A DNA stretch of 64,000 bases from Paenibacillus vini (GTDB taxonomy: Bacteria; Bacillota; Bacilli; Paenibacillales; Paenibacillaceae), in the NCBI RefSeq assembly GCF_018403325.1, contig NZ_BOSL01000012.1:1-64000 (forward strand). The letters are read 5' to 3'. Positions 25,918 through 34,553 of this stretch are shown here, piece by piece (within the stretch, counting starts at the first letter, position 1; each line of letters begins with the position of its first letter). The position numbers were made by a program, and so were the translations under genes. The notes beneath the pieces were generated by a model, which had not been told where the DNA came from, did no database searches, and was given only the letters and a program-made list of their open reading frames with translations.

Positions 25918-26973
25918 ATGGGTGGAACATGGGATTCAATTAGTTTACCGGTGCGTCCGGGTCTGTATATTAATTTTGTGGAGGCGGCTGCCGCGCAAAT
26001 CAAAGGCGGCGCACGCGGAACGGTAGGTTTACCGCTGTTTCAATATGCGGGAGCCGAAGCGGGCAAATTCTACACGATTGAAAAAGAATCCGAAGCGATT
26101 GAATTGTTCGGCGCAGCAGCGATAGAGCCGATTCGCCTCGTCTTGCAAGGCGGTGCTAAAGAGGTGCTCGTGTATACGGTTCCTAAAGGAGAAGACGGTA
26201 AATGGAACGCCGCGGCGTATACCGCGATTCGGGATGCATTCAGTTCCCGGCAATTCAATGTGTTCGTATTTCCGGATGAGATTTCCGAAGAAGAGCAGAA
26301 AGCGACTCAGTTATGGTGCAAAGACAACCGGGAAGACGAAGGCAAACATTTCATGGCGGTATTTGGCGGCTCCGCCGAAGATGACGCCGATCCTGCAGCT
26401 GGCAATGAACGTACCGTTGATTTGGCGGATGATTATGTAGTTAATCTCATTTCCGGTGTCAATATTGGCGGTAACGTATACAGCTCGGGCAGGTATGCTC
26501 CGTATATTGCCGGTTTGATTGCCGGAACCGGAATCAACAAATCGATTACGTACACGCCTGTACGTGCAAACGATGTGATTAAGCGATTAAAGAATAGCGA
26601 AATCAATACAGCGCTGCAAAAAGGCTCGTTGGTGCTTGTGCACGACGGGGAGAAAGTAAAAGTGGAGCAGGGTCTCGTAACAAGCAAAAGAAAGATCCGC
26701 GCCATCCGGGCGCGTCAAGCGATCTCGACCGACATTCCCAAAGCGGCTGCCGAGTCTTACATAGGCAAGCTGGATAATAACGCCGACGGGCAGGCCGCAC
26801 TCATTTCCGCCGTGAAGGCCTATCTGGAACGCCTCGAGCTGAACAATGTGCTGACCGATATCGTCGTCACGCTCGATCCCGACCGGAAGTCCGAAGGAGA
26901 TACGGTATTCCTGCAGATCAGCTTTACGGAAATCGACAGTATGGAACGGATATTCCTGACGATCAAAGTTTAG
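25918..26973 (+). CDS. contractile phage tail sheath protein (XkdK-like)
   Basis: A 351-residue sheath subunit. The N terminus LPVRPGLYINFVEAAAAQIK and the following GARGTVGLPL block are typical of short sheath proteins of PBSX-type myotails. The C-terminal part has NNVLTDIVVTLDPDRKSEGDTV and VFLQISFTEIDSMERIFLTI, the conserved end that wraps to neighbouring subunits. The presence of a sheath makes this a contractile tail. It follows the terminator gene by 16 bases. Confidence 0.9.
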   Translation: MGGTWDSISLPVRPGLYINFVEAAAAQIKGGARGTVGLPLFQYAGAEAGKFYTIEKESEAIELFGAAAIEPIRLVLQGGAKEVLVYTVPKGEDGKWNAAAYTAIRDAFSSRQFNVFVFPDEISEEEQKATQLWCKDNREDEGKHFMAVFGGSAEDDADPAAGNERTVDLADDYVVNLISGVNIGGNVYSSGRYAPYIAGLIAGTGINKSITYTPVRANDVIKRLKNSEINTALQKGSLVLVHDGEKVKVEQGLVTSKRKIRAIRARQAISTDIPKAAAESYIGKLDNNADGQAALISAVKAYLERLELNNVLTDIVVTLDPDRKSEGDTVFLQISFTEIDSMERIFLTIKV

Positions 26974-27013
26974 TTTACAGTTTCTCATTTTTATTTAATT
27001 AGGAGGGGTTCAT

Positions 27014-27448
27014 GTGCTGGATTCAACCCGTGTAATTAATGGGACTTACGGATACGTGTATTACGATGGAAAATGGCTGACCAATATCAAGTCGGCGGAA
27101 GCTAACGTGGAAATCACCAAGGAGGAGATTAAACGTTCCGGCACGCGCTGGACGGCGCATAAAGTGACCGGGCTCAGCGGATCCGGTACGATCACCGGCT
27201 ACAAGGTAACTTCCGAATTCGTCGAGCTCATCGGCCAAATTGCCGACGACAGCAAGGGGACGTTTACCACGGAATTGATTTTGAAGCTGGAGGATCCGGA
27301 ATCCTACGGTGCCTACCGGGTGCGTCTGAAGGGCGTTACTTTCGACAAAGTGCCGCTGATGCACTTCGAAGTCGGCTCCATTGTAGAGGAAGAGCTTCCG
27401 TTTAATTTCACCGGTTATGAGCTAATGGATAAGCTCGTGGCTGAATAA
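27014..27448 (+). CDS. phage tail tube protein (XkdM-like)
   Basis: A 144-residue tube subunit. It matches the XkdM pattern: GTYGYVYYDGKWLTNIKSAEANVEI near the start in register with the PBSX protein, then RWTAHKVTGLSGSGTITGYKV, and the end VEEELPFNFTGYELMDKL. The GTG start follows AGGAGGGG at 27001-27008; the overlapping ATG at 27012 is out of frame. Confidence 0.9.
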   Translation: MLDSTRVINGTYGYVYYDGKWLTNIKSAEANVEITKEEIKRSGTRWTAHKVTGLSGSGTITGYKVTSEFVELIGQIADDSKGTFTTELILKLEDPESYGAYRVRLKGVTFDKVPLMHFEVGSIVEEELPFNFTGYELMDKLVAE

Positions 27449-27471
27449 ATCAACTAAGTCCGGAATTGGCG

Positions 27472-27520
27472 GGAACCCGGCTTGTCACCTGACATACTCG
27501 TCCGGGTTCCTGGCCTTTTC
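27472..27520 (+). terminator. terminator-like hairpin inside the tail operon
   Basis: GGAACCCGG at 27472-27480 is a perfect complement of CCGGGTTCC at 27502-27510, followed by a weak T tract. Positioned after the tube gene, it may lower expression of the downstream genes relative to sheath and tube. Confidence 0.5.
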
Positions 27521-27566
27521 CTATCAAGCGGAAACGCAAATGACCAAAAAAGGAGATGGATCACGA

Positions 27567-27965
27567 ATGGCAATTACGGAGAACAGACAAAGCAGCGTAC
27601 TTCAGGCACTTTTAAGCGCGGACAGCAAACCGACGAAGGATATTCCAATGAAACGGCTGGGGGTTGATTTCCAAATCCAGGCCCTGGACGGAAAGACGAT
27701 CAACAAAATTCAGGAGCAATGCACGCACTATGTGGGAAAAGGACAAAAACGGGAGAAGGTCATGGACGAAGAGCAGTTCGGAGCGCTCGTCATTCAAAAA
27801 GCCTGCCTGATTCCGGATTGGTCGGCCAAGGAATTGATCGAGAAATATGGAACACCGACGGAAGCGATCCTGGGCTTGCTGCTCGCGGGCGAAATCGCGA
27901 AGCTGTCGACGGAAATCTTGGAAATCAGCGGCTTCGACAGCGATGAAGACGAAATAAAAAACTGA
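27567..27965 (+). CDS. tail assembly chaperone (XkdN-like), zero-frame product
   Basis: A 132-residue protein located between tube and tape measure, the usual place of tail assembly chaperones. AGGAGATGG at 27551-27559 sets the ATG at 27567; the upstream in-frame ATG at 27540 lacks a ribosome binding site. Recognisable segments are FQIQALDGKTINKIQEQC and LIPDWSAKELIEKYGTPT. The gene ends with a slippery A AAA AAC heptamer directly before the TGA, giving a longer frameshift product (next entry). Confidence 0.87.
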   Translation: MAITENRQSSVLQALLSADSKPTKDIPMKRLGVDFQIQALDGKTINKIQEQCTHYVGKGQKREKVMDEEQFGALVIQKACLIPDWSAKELIEKYGTPTEAILGLLLAGEIAKLSTEILEISGFDSDEDEIKN

Positions 27966-28153
27966 TCAAAGCGGGCGGTGAGGCCTTTCTGCTACATCTT
28001 ATTTTTCAGAGGCATCATATTTCTCCGGACGAGATGTACAACAAAGACGAGAATGTGAAGCGATTCATGTATGCTTCGATGATGCTTCAGCTGGAAGAAG
28101 AAGAAAAGATGCGCAAGGAGCAGGAAAGGGCTGCCCGCAGAACGAGGCCGTAA
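27962..28153 (+). CDS. -1 frameshift extension of the tail assembly chaperone
   Basis: A ribosome that slips back one base on A AAA AAC (27956-27962) continues in a frame open for 63 more codons to TAA at 28151-28153, giving a 195-residue product. The extension contains a FLLHLIFQRHHISPDEMY block and EEEEKMRKEQERAARR, a charged helix of the kind found in the second chaperone product (gpGT type) of tailed phages. There is no ribosome binding site for independent translation. The tape measure gene starts 20 bases later. Confidence 0.85.
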   Translation: MIKAGGEAFLLHLIFQRHHISPDEMYNKDENVKRFMYASMMLQLEEEEKMRKEQERAARRTRP

Positions 28154-28172
28154 AGTCAGGCCCAGGGGGTGA

Positions 28173-30359
28173 ATGGCTTTGAGTACGAGTTCCAGCCTCT
28201 CGGAGTTGGAGAAGTTGTCCAACCGCATCAAACAGGCGAAAGCGGATCTCTCAAAGTTGACAAGAGGAACGGTTCAGACCATAGGTATTGAACTGGCATT
28301 CAAGTTCACAAGCAAGAAAACGATTAAGAAATATTTCAACGATCAGGCTGCGGCAGTCCGGAAGGAGTCGCAAAGGGCGGCTCAGTTGGCGGCGGAACAA
28401 GCGAAAGCCGCCGAAGAGGCGGCCGAGAAGGCTACGATTGCTTATCTAACCCAGAACAAGGGGAAGAAAGCCAAACAGAGTCTGAGGAAAATGCTCGCGG
28501 CCAAGGAGGCCAGGGAGAAAGCTGCCGAGGCAGCGAGGGCCTCAAAGGCTGCAGCGATTCAAGCGGAAGCGGCCAGGAAGAAAGCCGATCCGAACAGCAT
28601 CCGCAGACGGATCAGCGAGAAGTTTGAGGAGCCGAAGGGCAAGATTGCGGCCTTTTACAAAAGGCTTCGGCATCCGCTTGGGAACTTTGGCAACAATCCG
28701 TTGCAATCGTGGTGGTTGAAGCCGAACTTGCCGGCCAAGGCGGGAAGCGCCAAGGAAAAAACGGCTGGTGCCGCAAACGCCGCGGCAAGTCCGCGGGACA
28801 AAATCGCCAGCGCGTTCAGCACGGCCGGAAGCTGGTTAAGTTCGGCCAAGGATCAATCCTTGGAAGCGGCCAAAGTATTCGATGCCGCTTATGTCGTTTT
28901 GCGCTCCACCTCGGGGGCCTCTCAGAAGGAGATGGAGAGCTTGCTTCAATCTTTTAGAGTCGTGGGGGGGCAAGTGCCTCAAAGCTTGAGCGAAGTCGGA
29001 AAAGCAATGGGGATACTGCAGCGGGATACCACGCTGACGGGAACCGGCCTGGAGAACTTGTCCAGGTTGCTCTTAACGGCTTCCAGGCTTACGGGATCGG
29101 ACAGTGCAGTAGCCGCGGAGTCAGCAGCAAAGGCGATGAGCGTATGGGGAGTTGCCGCGAAGGACGGCGGACAGATGCTGGAGAAGTTTTTTGCCGCGAG
29201 CCGCGCCGGAGGAGTGAATATGGGCGATCTGATGAAACGGATGGCCCAGTTCGGCATGCCGATGCAGCAAATGGGCCTCAGCTTCGAGCAATCCATGGTG
29301 CTGATGGCCAAATGGCAGAAGGAGGGCATGAACCCGATTGAGGACGCCCTCAAGAAGAAATTGCCGGATGGCGGATTCGCCAAGATTGCGGAAGACATGA
29401 GGAAGGCTTCGACTTCTGCGGAAATGGCCAAACTCGCCCTGGATAACTTCGGTCCATTGGTAGGCGGAGAACTGGCGACCGCACTAAAAGGCGGGCAAGT
29501 GGAATTCAATGGAATGCTCGGAGCCATGAACCAGTCCAAGGAAGGAATCATGGGTCATGCCGAAGCCTTACAAAGCTTTGGGGACCGTTTCGATACCTTA
29601 AAGAACCGGATCACGATAGCTCTCGCGCCTTTAGGAGAAGCGCTGCTTCCGTTCGGGGAAGGCATGGTCGCCGCGCTCGAGTTCGTGATGGAATATGCGG
29701 ATATTATGGGGGCCGCGCTGTTAGGCATGAGTGCCGTGCTGATCACCGCATTTGCACCTGCGCTGTGGGCTTCCGTTACCGCGCTATGGGCTTCGGCCAT
29801 GGGTGCCTGGGCATTGGTTATTCCATTCTTGCCGCTGATCGCCATCGTCGCTTTGGTCGGGGCGGCCTTCGGTTTACTGGCTTATCTCGTTAAGTACCAT
29901 ATGGACGACATTCAAAGCATCATCGACACGATAACCGGCGGAATCGTAGGCGCGTTCAACTGGGTCTCGGACGGTATTAAGGGAGCTCTGGTTTCGGCCT
30001 GGGAGTATGTAATGGAAAAGATCAATTCACTCAAGTCGTTATTAGGCCTTGGCGTCAGCACTCAGGCTACCGTCCAACTGAATACAAACGCCGCGGGCCA
30101 GGCAACCGCGGGCGGCGGTCCGCCGACCAGCAAATATCACGGGATGGACTATGTCCCTTATGATGGCATGATGGCCCGGTTACATAAGGGCGAACGGATC
30201 ATGACGGCGAGCGAAAACCGGGAATTCTCCCAAGGCGGCACAGGGGGAACGATATCGATTACGGGCAATACGTTTAACGTCCGTCAGGAATCCGATATCG
30301 ATGCCATTGCCAGAGCGTTGGCGCGCGAAATCAAGACGGCAGGAGGATTGATGGCATAA
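28173..30359 (+). CDS. tail tape measure protein
   Basis: A 728-residue tape measure protein. Residues about 60-165 are rich in Ala, Lys and Glu and should form coiled coil. The tape-measure core FRVVGGQVPQSLSEVGKAMG and GVNMGDLMKRMAQFG follows at about 265-370, as in TP901-type proteins. Hydrophobic segments around 510-580 are typical of this family. It is much shorter than XkdO of PBSX (about 1330 residues), so the tail should be short, on the order of 100 nm by the usual 0.15 nm per residue. AGGGGGTG at 28164-28171 gives the start. Confidence 0.9.
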   Translation: MALSTSSSLSELEKLSNRIKQAKADLSKLTRGTVQTIGIELAFKFTSKKTIKKYFNDQAAAVRKESQRAAQLAAEQAKAAEEAAEKATIAYLTQNKGKKAKQSLRKMLAAKEAREKAAEAARASKAAAIQAEAARKKADPNSIRRRISEKFEEPKGKIAAFYKRLRHPLGNFGNNPLQSWWLKPNLPAKAGSAKEKTAGAANAAASPRDKIASAFSTAGSWLSSAKDQSLEAAKVFDAAYVVLRSTSGASQKEMESLLQSFRVVGGQVPQSLSEVGKAMGILQRDTTLTGTGLENLSRLLLTASRLTGSDSAVAAESAAKAMSVWGVAAKDGGQMLEKFFAASRAGGVNMGDLMKRMAQFGMPMQQMGLSFEQSMVLMAKWQKEGMNPIEDALKKKLPDGGFAKIAEDMRKASTSAEMAKLALDNFGPLVGGELATALKGGQVEFNGMLGAMNQSKEGIMGHAEALQSFGDRFDTLKNRITIALAPLGEALLPFGEGMVAALEFVMEYADIMGAALLGMSAVLITAFAPALWASVTALWASAMGAWALVIPFLPLIAIVALVGAAFGLLAYLVKYHMDDIQSIIDTITGGIVGAFNWVSDGIKGALVSAWEYVMEKINSLKSLLGLGVSTQATVQLNTNAAGQATAGGGPPTSKYHGMDYVPYDGMMARLHKGERIMTASENREFSQGGTGGTISITGNTFNVRQESDIDAIARALAREIKTAGGLMA

Positions 30360-31018
30360 TGGCATCGCTGGAATTCTGGCTTAAAACGATTGACGAGAAG
30401 GAATGGCTTTGGCTGCCGGTCAATCCGGACCGGGTCTCCGTCAAAACATCGCATGGTTACGACGACGTGCAGGTTACTCAGTTGGGAGAATACACGGTGA
30501 TCGGGGAGGCCGCATTAAAGGAATACTCCTTTTCGTCTTTTTTTCCGCGCGATTATCATCCCGGTTACTGCGAATATGAAGACCTTCCGGTTCCTTGGGA
30601 CACCGTGGAGAAGATCGAGGAATGGATGAGAAGGCGAACCCCTGTCCGCCTGGACATCACCGGTACCAAAATCAAAGGGCTGGTCACGATCCGTTCCTTC
30701 CAATATAGCGAACGCGCGGGAAATCCGGGCGACGTGTACTATGATCTGGAATTGAAGGAATTCAAAGAGGTGCAGTTCCGCCAGGTGGAAACCTCGGGGA
30801 CCGGTAAAGCGATGGTCATCACGGGCGAGCACCGTCCCGATACCAGAAAGCCTCCCGCTTCTTATATCGTTGTTCACGGAGATACGTTATGGAAAATCGC
30901 CCAGCGGACGCTAGGAAACGGAGACCGGTGGCAGGAAATTTATGCGGCCAACGGAGCCGTCATCGGGAAAAATCCGAACCGGATATCCCCCGGGCAGAAG
31001 CTGGTGATCCCTAAATGA
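30359..31018 (+). CDS. LysM-containing tail protein (XkdP-like)
   Basis: A 219-residue protein with a LysM module at the C terminus (about 168-218; YIVVHGDTLWKIAQRTLGNG). In PBSX-type tails this protein sits near the hub or tape-measure tip, where LysM can contact peptidoglycan. The start overlaps the tape-measure stop (TAATG), so the genes are translationally coupled. Confidence 0.85.
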   Translation: MASLEFWLKTIDEKEWLWLPVNPDRVSVKTSHGYDDVQVTQLGEYTVIGEAALKEYSFSSFFPRDYHPGYCEYEDLPVPWDTVEKIEEWMRRRTPVRLDITGTKIKGLVTIRSFQYSERAGNPGDVYYDLELKEFKEVQFRQVETSGTGKAMVITGEHRPDTRKPPASYIVVHGDTLWKIAQRTLGNGDRWQEIYAANGAVIGKNPNRISPGQKLVIPK

Positions 31019-32031
31019 ATTGGAATGTCATTTACAAGGATGCGAACCAAAACGTCTATTTGGATCATATCGTCAAGTCGATCCAGTGGTCCGGCGATAT
31101 CAAGCAGGCTTCCCGCAAGCTGGTTGTGGAACTGTCCAATACGGGAGACCTCCGGGAACTGTTCATGACGTTCGAGAAGGGCGCGGAGCTGAGGCTCATC
31201 CTAGATGAGAAGCGGGAGCTGTTTCGCGGTGTCTTGTTTGCGGATCAGATCAACGCCAAGGGGCAAATGACTTTAACGGCTTATGACGAAAATATTTATC
31301 TGACCAAAAGCAAGGATACGAAAATTTTTCGCGGTCAATCCGCATCGGCTATCATCAAGCGGCTATGCAATGAGTTTTCCGTGCCGACGGGAGAAATACA
31401 CGATACGGGTTATGTGATTCCGAAGCTGGTTTTCCGCGAGAAAACGCTCTTTGAGATGATGGTGACCGCGCTCACCGAAACCCAGAAGCAAAACGGACAG
31501 CATTTTTGGATCACCTCAAAGGAAGGGAAATTGCAGCTGTTGGCCCGGAAAGAGCAGGAAGGCAAGTGGGTTTTGGAAAACGGGGTCAACCTGCTGGATG
31601 CCAGCTACTCCCAATCGATTGAAGATACCCGTACACAGATCAAGGTCATCGGCGACGATGCGAAGAAAAAGGAAATTTCCGCAAATGCCAAGGATGGTGA
31701 ACTGATAAAACGGTTCGGAGTCATGCAGCATTTGGAGAAGCCGGAAAAAGAGATGACCAAATCACAAATGGAGCAAAGGGCGAAGCAATTGCTGAAGGAT
31801 TTGTCCACAATCGAGGATCAGGCCCGTATCGATTGTCTAGGCATACCCGATGTGGTTGCGGGTTCCTGCGTTTACGTCAAGGAATCGATAACGGGGATTC
31901 TTGGCGGATACTATGTATCGGCCGATGAACACCGATTCCAGAACGGAAGCCATACGATGTCGCTGACCCTGTCGGCGACCGATGACATTCCGAAGATGGA
32001 ATACACGGAAGAAAAGAAGGGGGCCAAGTAA
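31015..32031 (+). CDS. tail hub protein (XkdQ / late-control-D-like)
   Basis: A 338-residue protein with the fold pattern of the baseplate hub (gp27/gpD type). Beta-rich N-terminal segments, including ELSNTGDLRELFMTFEKGAEL, are followed by SASAIIKRLCNEFSVPTG, a helix typical of XkdQ. It would form the central ring beneath the tube. The ATGA overlap with the LysM gene couples translation. Confidence 0.85.
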   Translation: MNWNVIYKDANQNVYLDHIVKSIQWSGDIKQASRKLVVELSNTGDLRELFMTFEKGAELRLILDEKRELFRGVLFADQINAKGQMTLTAYDENIYLTKSKDTKIFRGQSASAIIKRLCNEFSVPTGEIHDTGYVIPKLVFREKTLFEMMVTALTETQKQNGQHFWITSKEGKLQLLARKEQEGKWVLENGVNLLDASYSQSIEDTRTQIKVIGDDAKKKEISANAKDGELIKRFGVMQHLEKPEKEMTKSQMEQRAKQLLKDLSTIEDQARIDCLGIPDVVAGSCVYVKESITGILGGYYVSADEHRFQNGSHTMSLTLSATDDIPKMEYTEEKKGAK

Positions 32032-32480
32032 TGGAACGCATTGAAGGCTCGGGAGCAAGCCAGCTGGTGCAGTTGATCCGCAAGATTGGATACAACAGCG
32101 AGATTACCTTCGAGCTTGCGACCGTCACGGCCAAACCTCCCGACTTGAAGATCAAGGTGGATCATATGAATGTGGAGCTCGAAAAGGATGATCTGATCGT
32201 CGCCCAGTCGCTGACGAAGTATACGCGGAAAGCGAACCTCAGCACCGAGAATAAAGCGGAGATCTCCTCATCCTCCATCTCCCAGTCCTCTACTTTAACT
32301 TTATCGCAAGGAACGGGAAGCATTAAGTTCCTTTCCTTTGGAATGGACTCCGCAAAATTTGTCGCTAAAGAAATTGAACTCGAATTTATCGACGAGCTCA
32401 AGGAAGGCGACCGGGTCATCGTGGCCGGGATTCAGCAGGGGCAGACCTACATTATTTTGGATCGGGCGGTGATGTATTAA
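32031..32480 (+). CDS. baseplate protein (XkdR / DUF2577-like)
   Basis: A 149-residue protein in the XkdR position. The end ELKEGDRVIVAGIQQGQTYIILDRAVMY fits the beta-barrel spike/hub part of this family, and the N-terminal half carries MNVELEKDDLIVAQSL. Overlaps its neighbours by one base on each side. Confidence 0.78.
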   Translation: MERIEGSGASQLVQLIRKIGYNSEITFELATVTAKPPDLKIKVDHMNVELEKDDLIVAQSLTKYTRKANLSTENKAEISSSSISQSSTLTLSQGTGSIKFLSFGMDSAKFVAKEIELEFIDELKEGDRVIVAGIQQGQTYIILDRAVMY

Positions 32481-32893
32481 TGGGATTATCTCCGCTGCAA
32501 AGCAAGGAAGAGCGTTATGTGGAAGTGAAGCCGGTTCCTACTCCTTCACGGACATACAGCCTCGATTTGGAATCGGGCGAAGTGGCCGAGCGTATGGTGG
32601 ACGGTAAAGAGGCGGTATGCCAGTCCATTCGCAAAGCGATCCAAACGGCGCGTTATCGTTATTTGATCTACAACGGCCAATACGGCTGCGAGCTTGAAAG
32701 CCTGCTGGGTCAGGACATTTCACAGCAATTGTTAAAAAGTGAAATCACTCGGGTCATTACCGAAGCTCTCCTGGAGGACGACCGTATTCAGGAGGTCTGG
32801 AATTTTCAAATCGCCAGGGATAACGATAAATTGTTCGTCACGTTTACGGTCCAGACCAGCGAAGGAATCATTGAGCAGGAGGTGAGTATTTAA
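32480..32893 (+). CDS. baseplate wedge protein (XkdS / DUF2634-like, gp25 fold)
   Basis: A 137-residue protein. SRTYSLDLESGEVAERMVDG, the following AVCQSIRKAIQTARYRYLIYNGQYGCEL and LLKSEITRVITEALLEDDRI are the marks of the gp25-like wedge family. It links sheath and baseplate in contractile tails. Confidence 0.85.
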   Translation: MGLSPLQSKEERYVEVKPVPTPSRTYSLDLESGEVAERMVDGKEAVCQSIRKAIQTARYRYLIYNGQYGCELESLLGQDISQQLLKSEITRVITEALLEDDRIQEVWNFQIARDNDKLFVTFTVQTSEGIIEQEVSI

Positions 32894-32895
32894 CC

Positions 32896-33957
32896 GTGTA
32901 TGAAAATCAGACGAAAGCAGCGATATTGCAACGGATGCTGGACGCTACCCCGGTGGAACTGGATAAACGTCAGGGATCGGTCACCTTCGACTTGCTCTCC
33001 CCCGCCGCTATTGAGCTCGCACATGCTTACATTGAGCTTGATAATGTATTGAAATTCGGTTTTGCCGGCCCGCAGCAGCCGGGTGAATTTCTTGATTTGC
33101 GTGCGGGCGAATTCGGCCTTACCCGTCTTCCGAGCGTCAAGGCGGAGGGGGAACTTCTCTTCCGTGGCGACGAGAATACGGTCATCCCGCTTGGGACCGC
33201 CGTATCTACGGATGAAGAGGAAGCTGTCGTGTTTGTGACTTCCGAGGAAGGAATCATCAAACAGGGCAAAGCCGTTGTGAAGGCTAATGCGGTTTTGGGC
33301 GGCAGCCGGGGGAATGTAGCGGCAAGCCGGATTACGCTGGTCCTGGGCAATCAATCGGGCATCGTTACCGTAACGAACCCGGACCCTTTTGCCAACGGGG
33401 CGGAAATCGAATCGGACGAATCGCTTCTGGTAAGATATTTCGACCGCGTGCGTAGACCGGCGACCAGCGGCAACGCTTGGCATTATAGACAATGGGCGTT
33501 GGAAGTGCGGGGCGTTGGCGACGTGAAGGTATTTCCCGTATGGAATGGCGGGGGCACCGTGAAGCTGTCCATCCTGTCGGCAGATAAAAGAGCTCCAGGA
33601 CAGGCGATCATCAAGCATGTCCAAGAAGCGGTGGATGAGCGCCGGCCGGTTGGTGCCCTGGTCACCGTATCTCCCGCGGAGGAAGTGAAGATTGACGTAT
33701 CTGCCCGATTGACACTGGCACCCGGTGCGGTACTGGGGGACGTGAAGGTGCAGTTTGCCAAGGAATTGGAGAAATATCTGGCGGATTTAGCTTTTCATAG
33801 CACCGTGGTTCCATATAACAGGGTGTTCGGGCTTTTGCTTGATATTGAAGCAGTCACCGACTTTAAAGAATTGAAGATTAACGGAGCCTCGGAGAATCTG
33901 CAAATCAATGAGGATCAAGTGGCCGTAGCAGGGACGGTGAGTTTCGTTGTCTCGTAA
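32896..33957 (+). CDS. baseplate J-like wedge protein (XkdT-like)
   Basis: A 353-residue baseplate J protein. Residues about 1-90 carry the RMLDATPVELDKRQGSVTFD start; the middle includes VARVR-type FDRVRRPATSGNAWHYRQWA, the block characteristic of gpJ/gp47 wedges. The GTG start follows GCAGGAGGTGAG at 32876-32887. The end overlaps the next gene by 11 bases. Confidence 0.9.
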   Translation: MYENQTKAAILQRMLDATPVELDKRQGSVTFDLLSPAAIELAHAYIELDNVLKFGFAGPQQPGEFLDLRAGEFGLTRLPSVKAEGELLFRGDENTVIPLGTAVSTDEEEAVVFVTSEEGIIKQGKAVVKANAVLGGSRGNVAASRITLVLGNQSGIVTVTNPDPFANGAEIESDESLLVRYFDRVRRPATSGNAWHYRQWALEVRGVGDVKVFPVWNGGGTVKLSILSADKRAPGQAIIKHVQEAVDERRPVGALVTVSPAEEVKIDVSARLTLAPGAVLGDVKVQFAKELEKYLADLAFHSTVVPYNRVFGLLLDIEAVTDFKELKINGASENLQINEDQVAVAGTVSFVVS

Positions 33958-34525
33958 TATAAAGACCGATATGCTTGATTATTTGCCCCATTATTATGGC
34001 GACTCCCGCATAGTAAGGAATTTGACCGCCAGGGAAGCGAAAGAATTTATACAGCTGCAGGATCGGATTCAGGATGTACTGCAGCAGTTTTTTGTCGATA
34101 CCGCAGTTTGGGGGTTGTCCTATTGGGAGACCGTTTGCGGTATTCCCGTCGACGAGAGCAAGCCTAAGGAGCAGAGACGTTCCGTCATTAAATCGAAGCT
34201 GCGGGGAGCCGGTACGGTGACCCTTGCCGTCATTAAAAATGTGGTGGATTCGTTTGAAAACGGGGAAATCCAGCTCCAGGAAAACTTCGCGAAATATGAA
34301 GTAGTGATCACGTTCATCGGGAAGCGCGGCGTTCCGCCGAATCTGAATGATGTAAGGACGGCGCTTCGCGAAATCGTTCCGGCCCATTTAAGCATCAGGT
34401 TCGAATATACCTACTTGAGATGGGAAGAGTTGGATAGTGCGAAATTGAATTGGGATGAGCTTGAGGCTCTAAACATGACTTGGGACCAGTTGGAAGTCTG
34501 GAAGCCCGAAGCTAAGAAATTGTAA
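33947..34525 (+). CDS. baseplate protein (XkdU / DUF2313-like)
   Basis: A 192-residue protein of the gpI-like class. LDYLPHYYGDSRIVRNLTARE near the start, ETVCGIPVDESKPKEQRRSV in the middle and EIVPAHLSIRFEYTYLRW near the end are typical. A short repeat of LDSAKLNWDELEALNMTWDQLE-like units ends the protein. TTG start, overlapping the J-like gene. Confidence 0.85.
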   Translation: MSRNIKTDMLDYLPHYYGDSRIVRNLTAREAKEFIQLQDRIQDVLQQFFVDTAVWGLSYWETVCGIPVDESKPKEQRRSVIKSKLRGAGTVTLAVIKNVVDSFENGEIQLQENFAKYEVVITFIGKRGVPPNLNDVRTALREIVPAHLSIRFEYTYLRWEELDSAKLNWDELEALNMTWDQLEVWKPEAKKL

Positions 34526-34553
34526 CTGCATGTAATTAGAAAGGGGGAGCACG

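Noticed and set aside
28173-28200. Tape measure protein as a second start of the frameshift product
   Set aside because: It is in a different frame with its own AGGGGGTG site.
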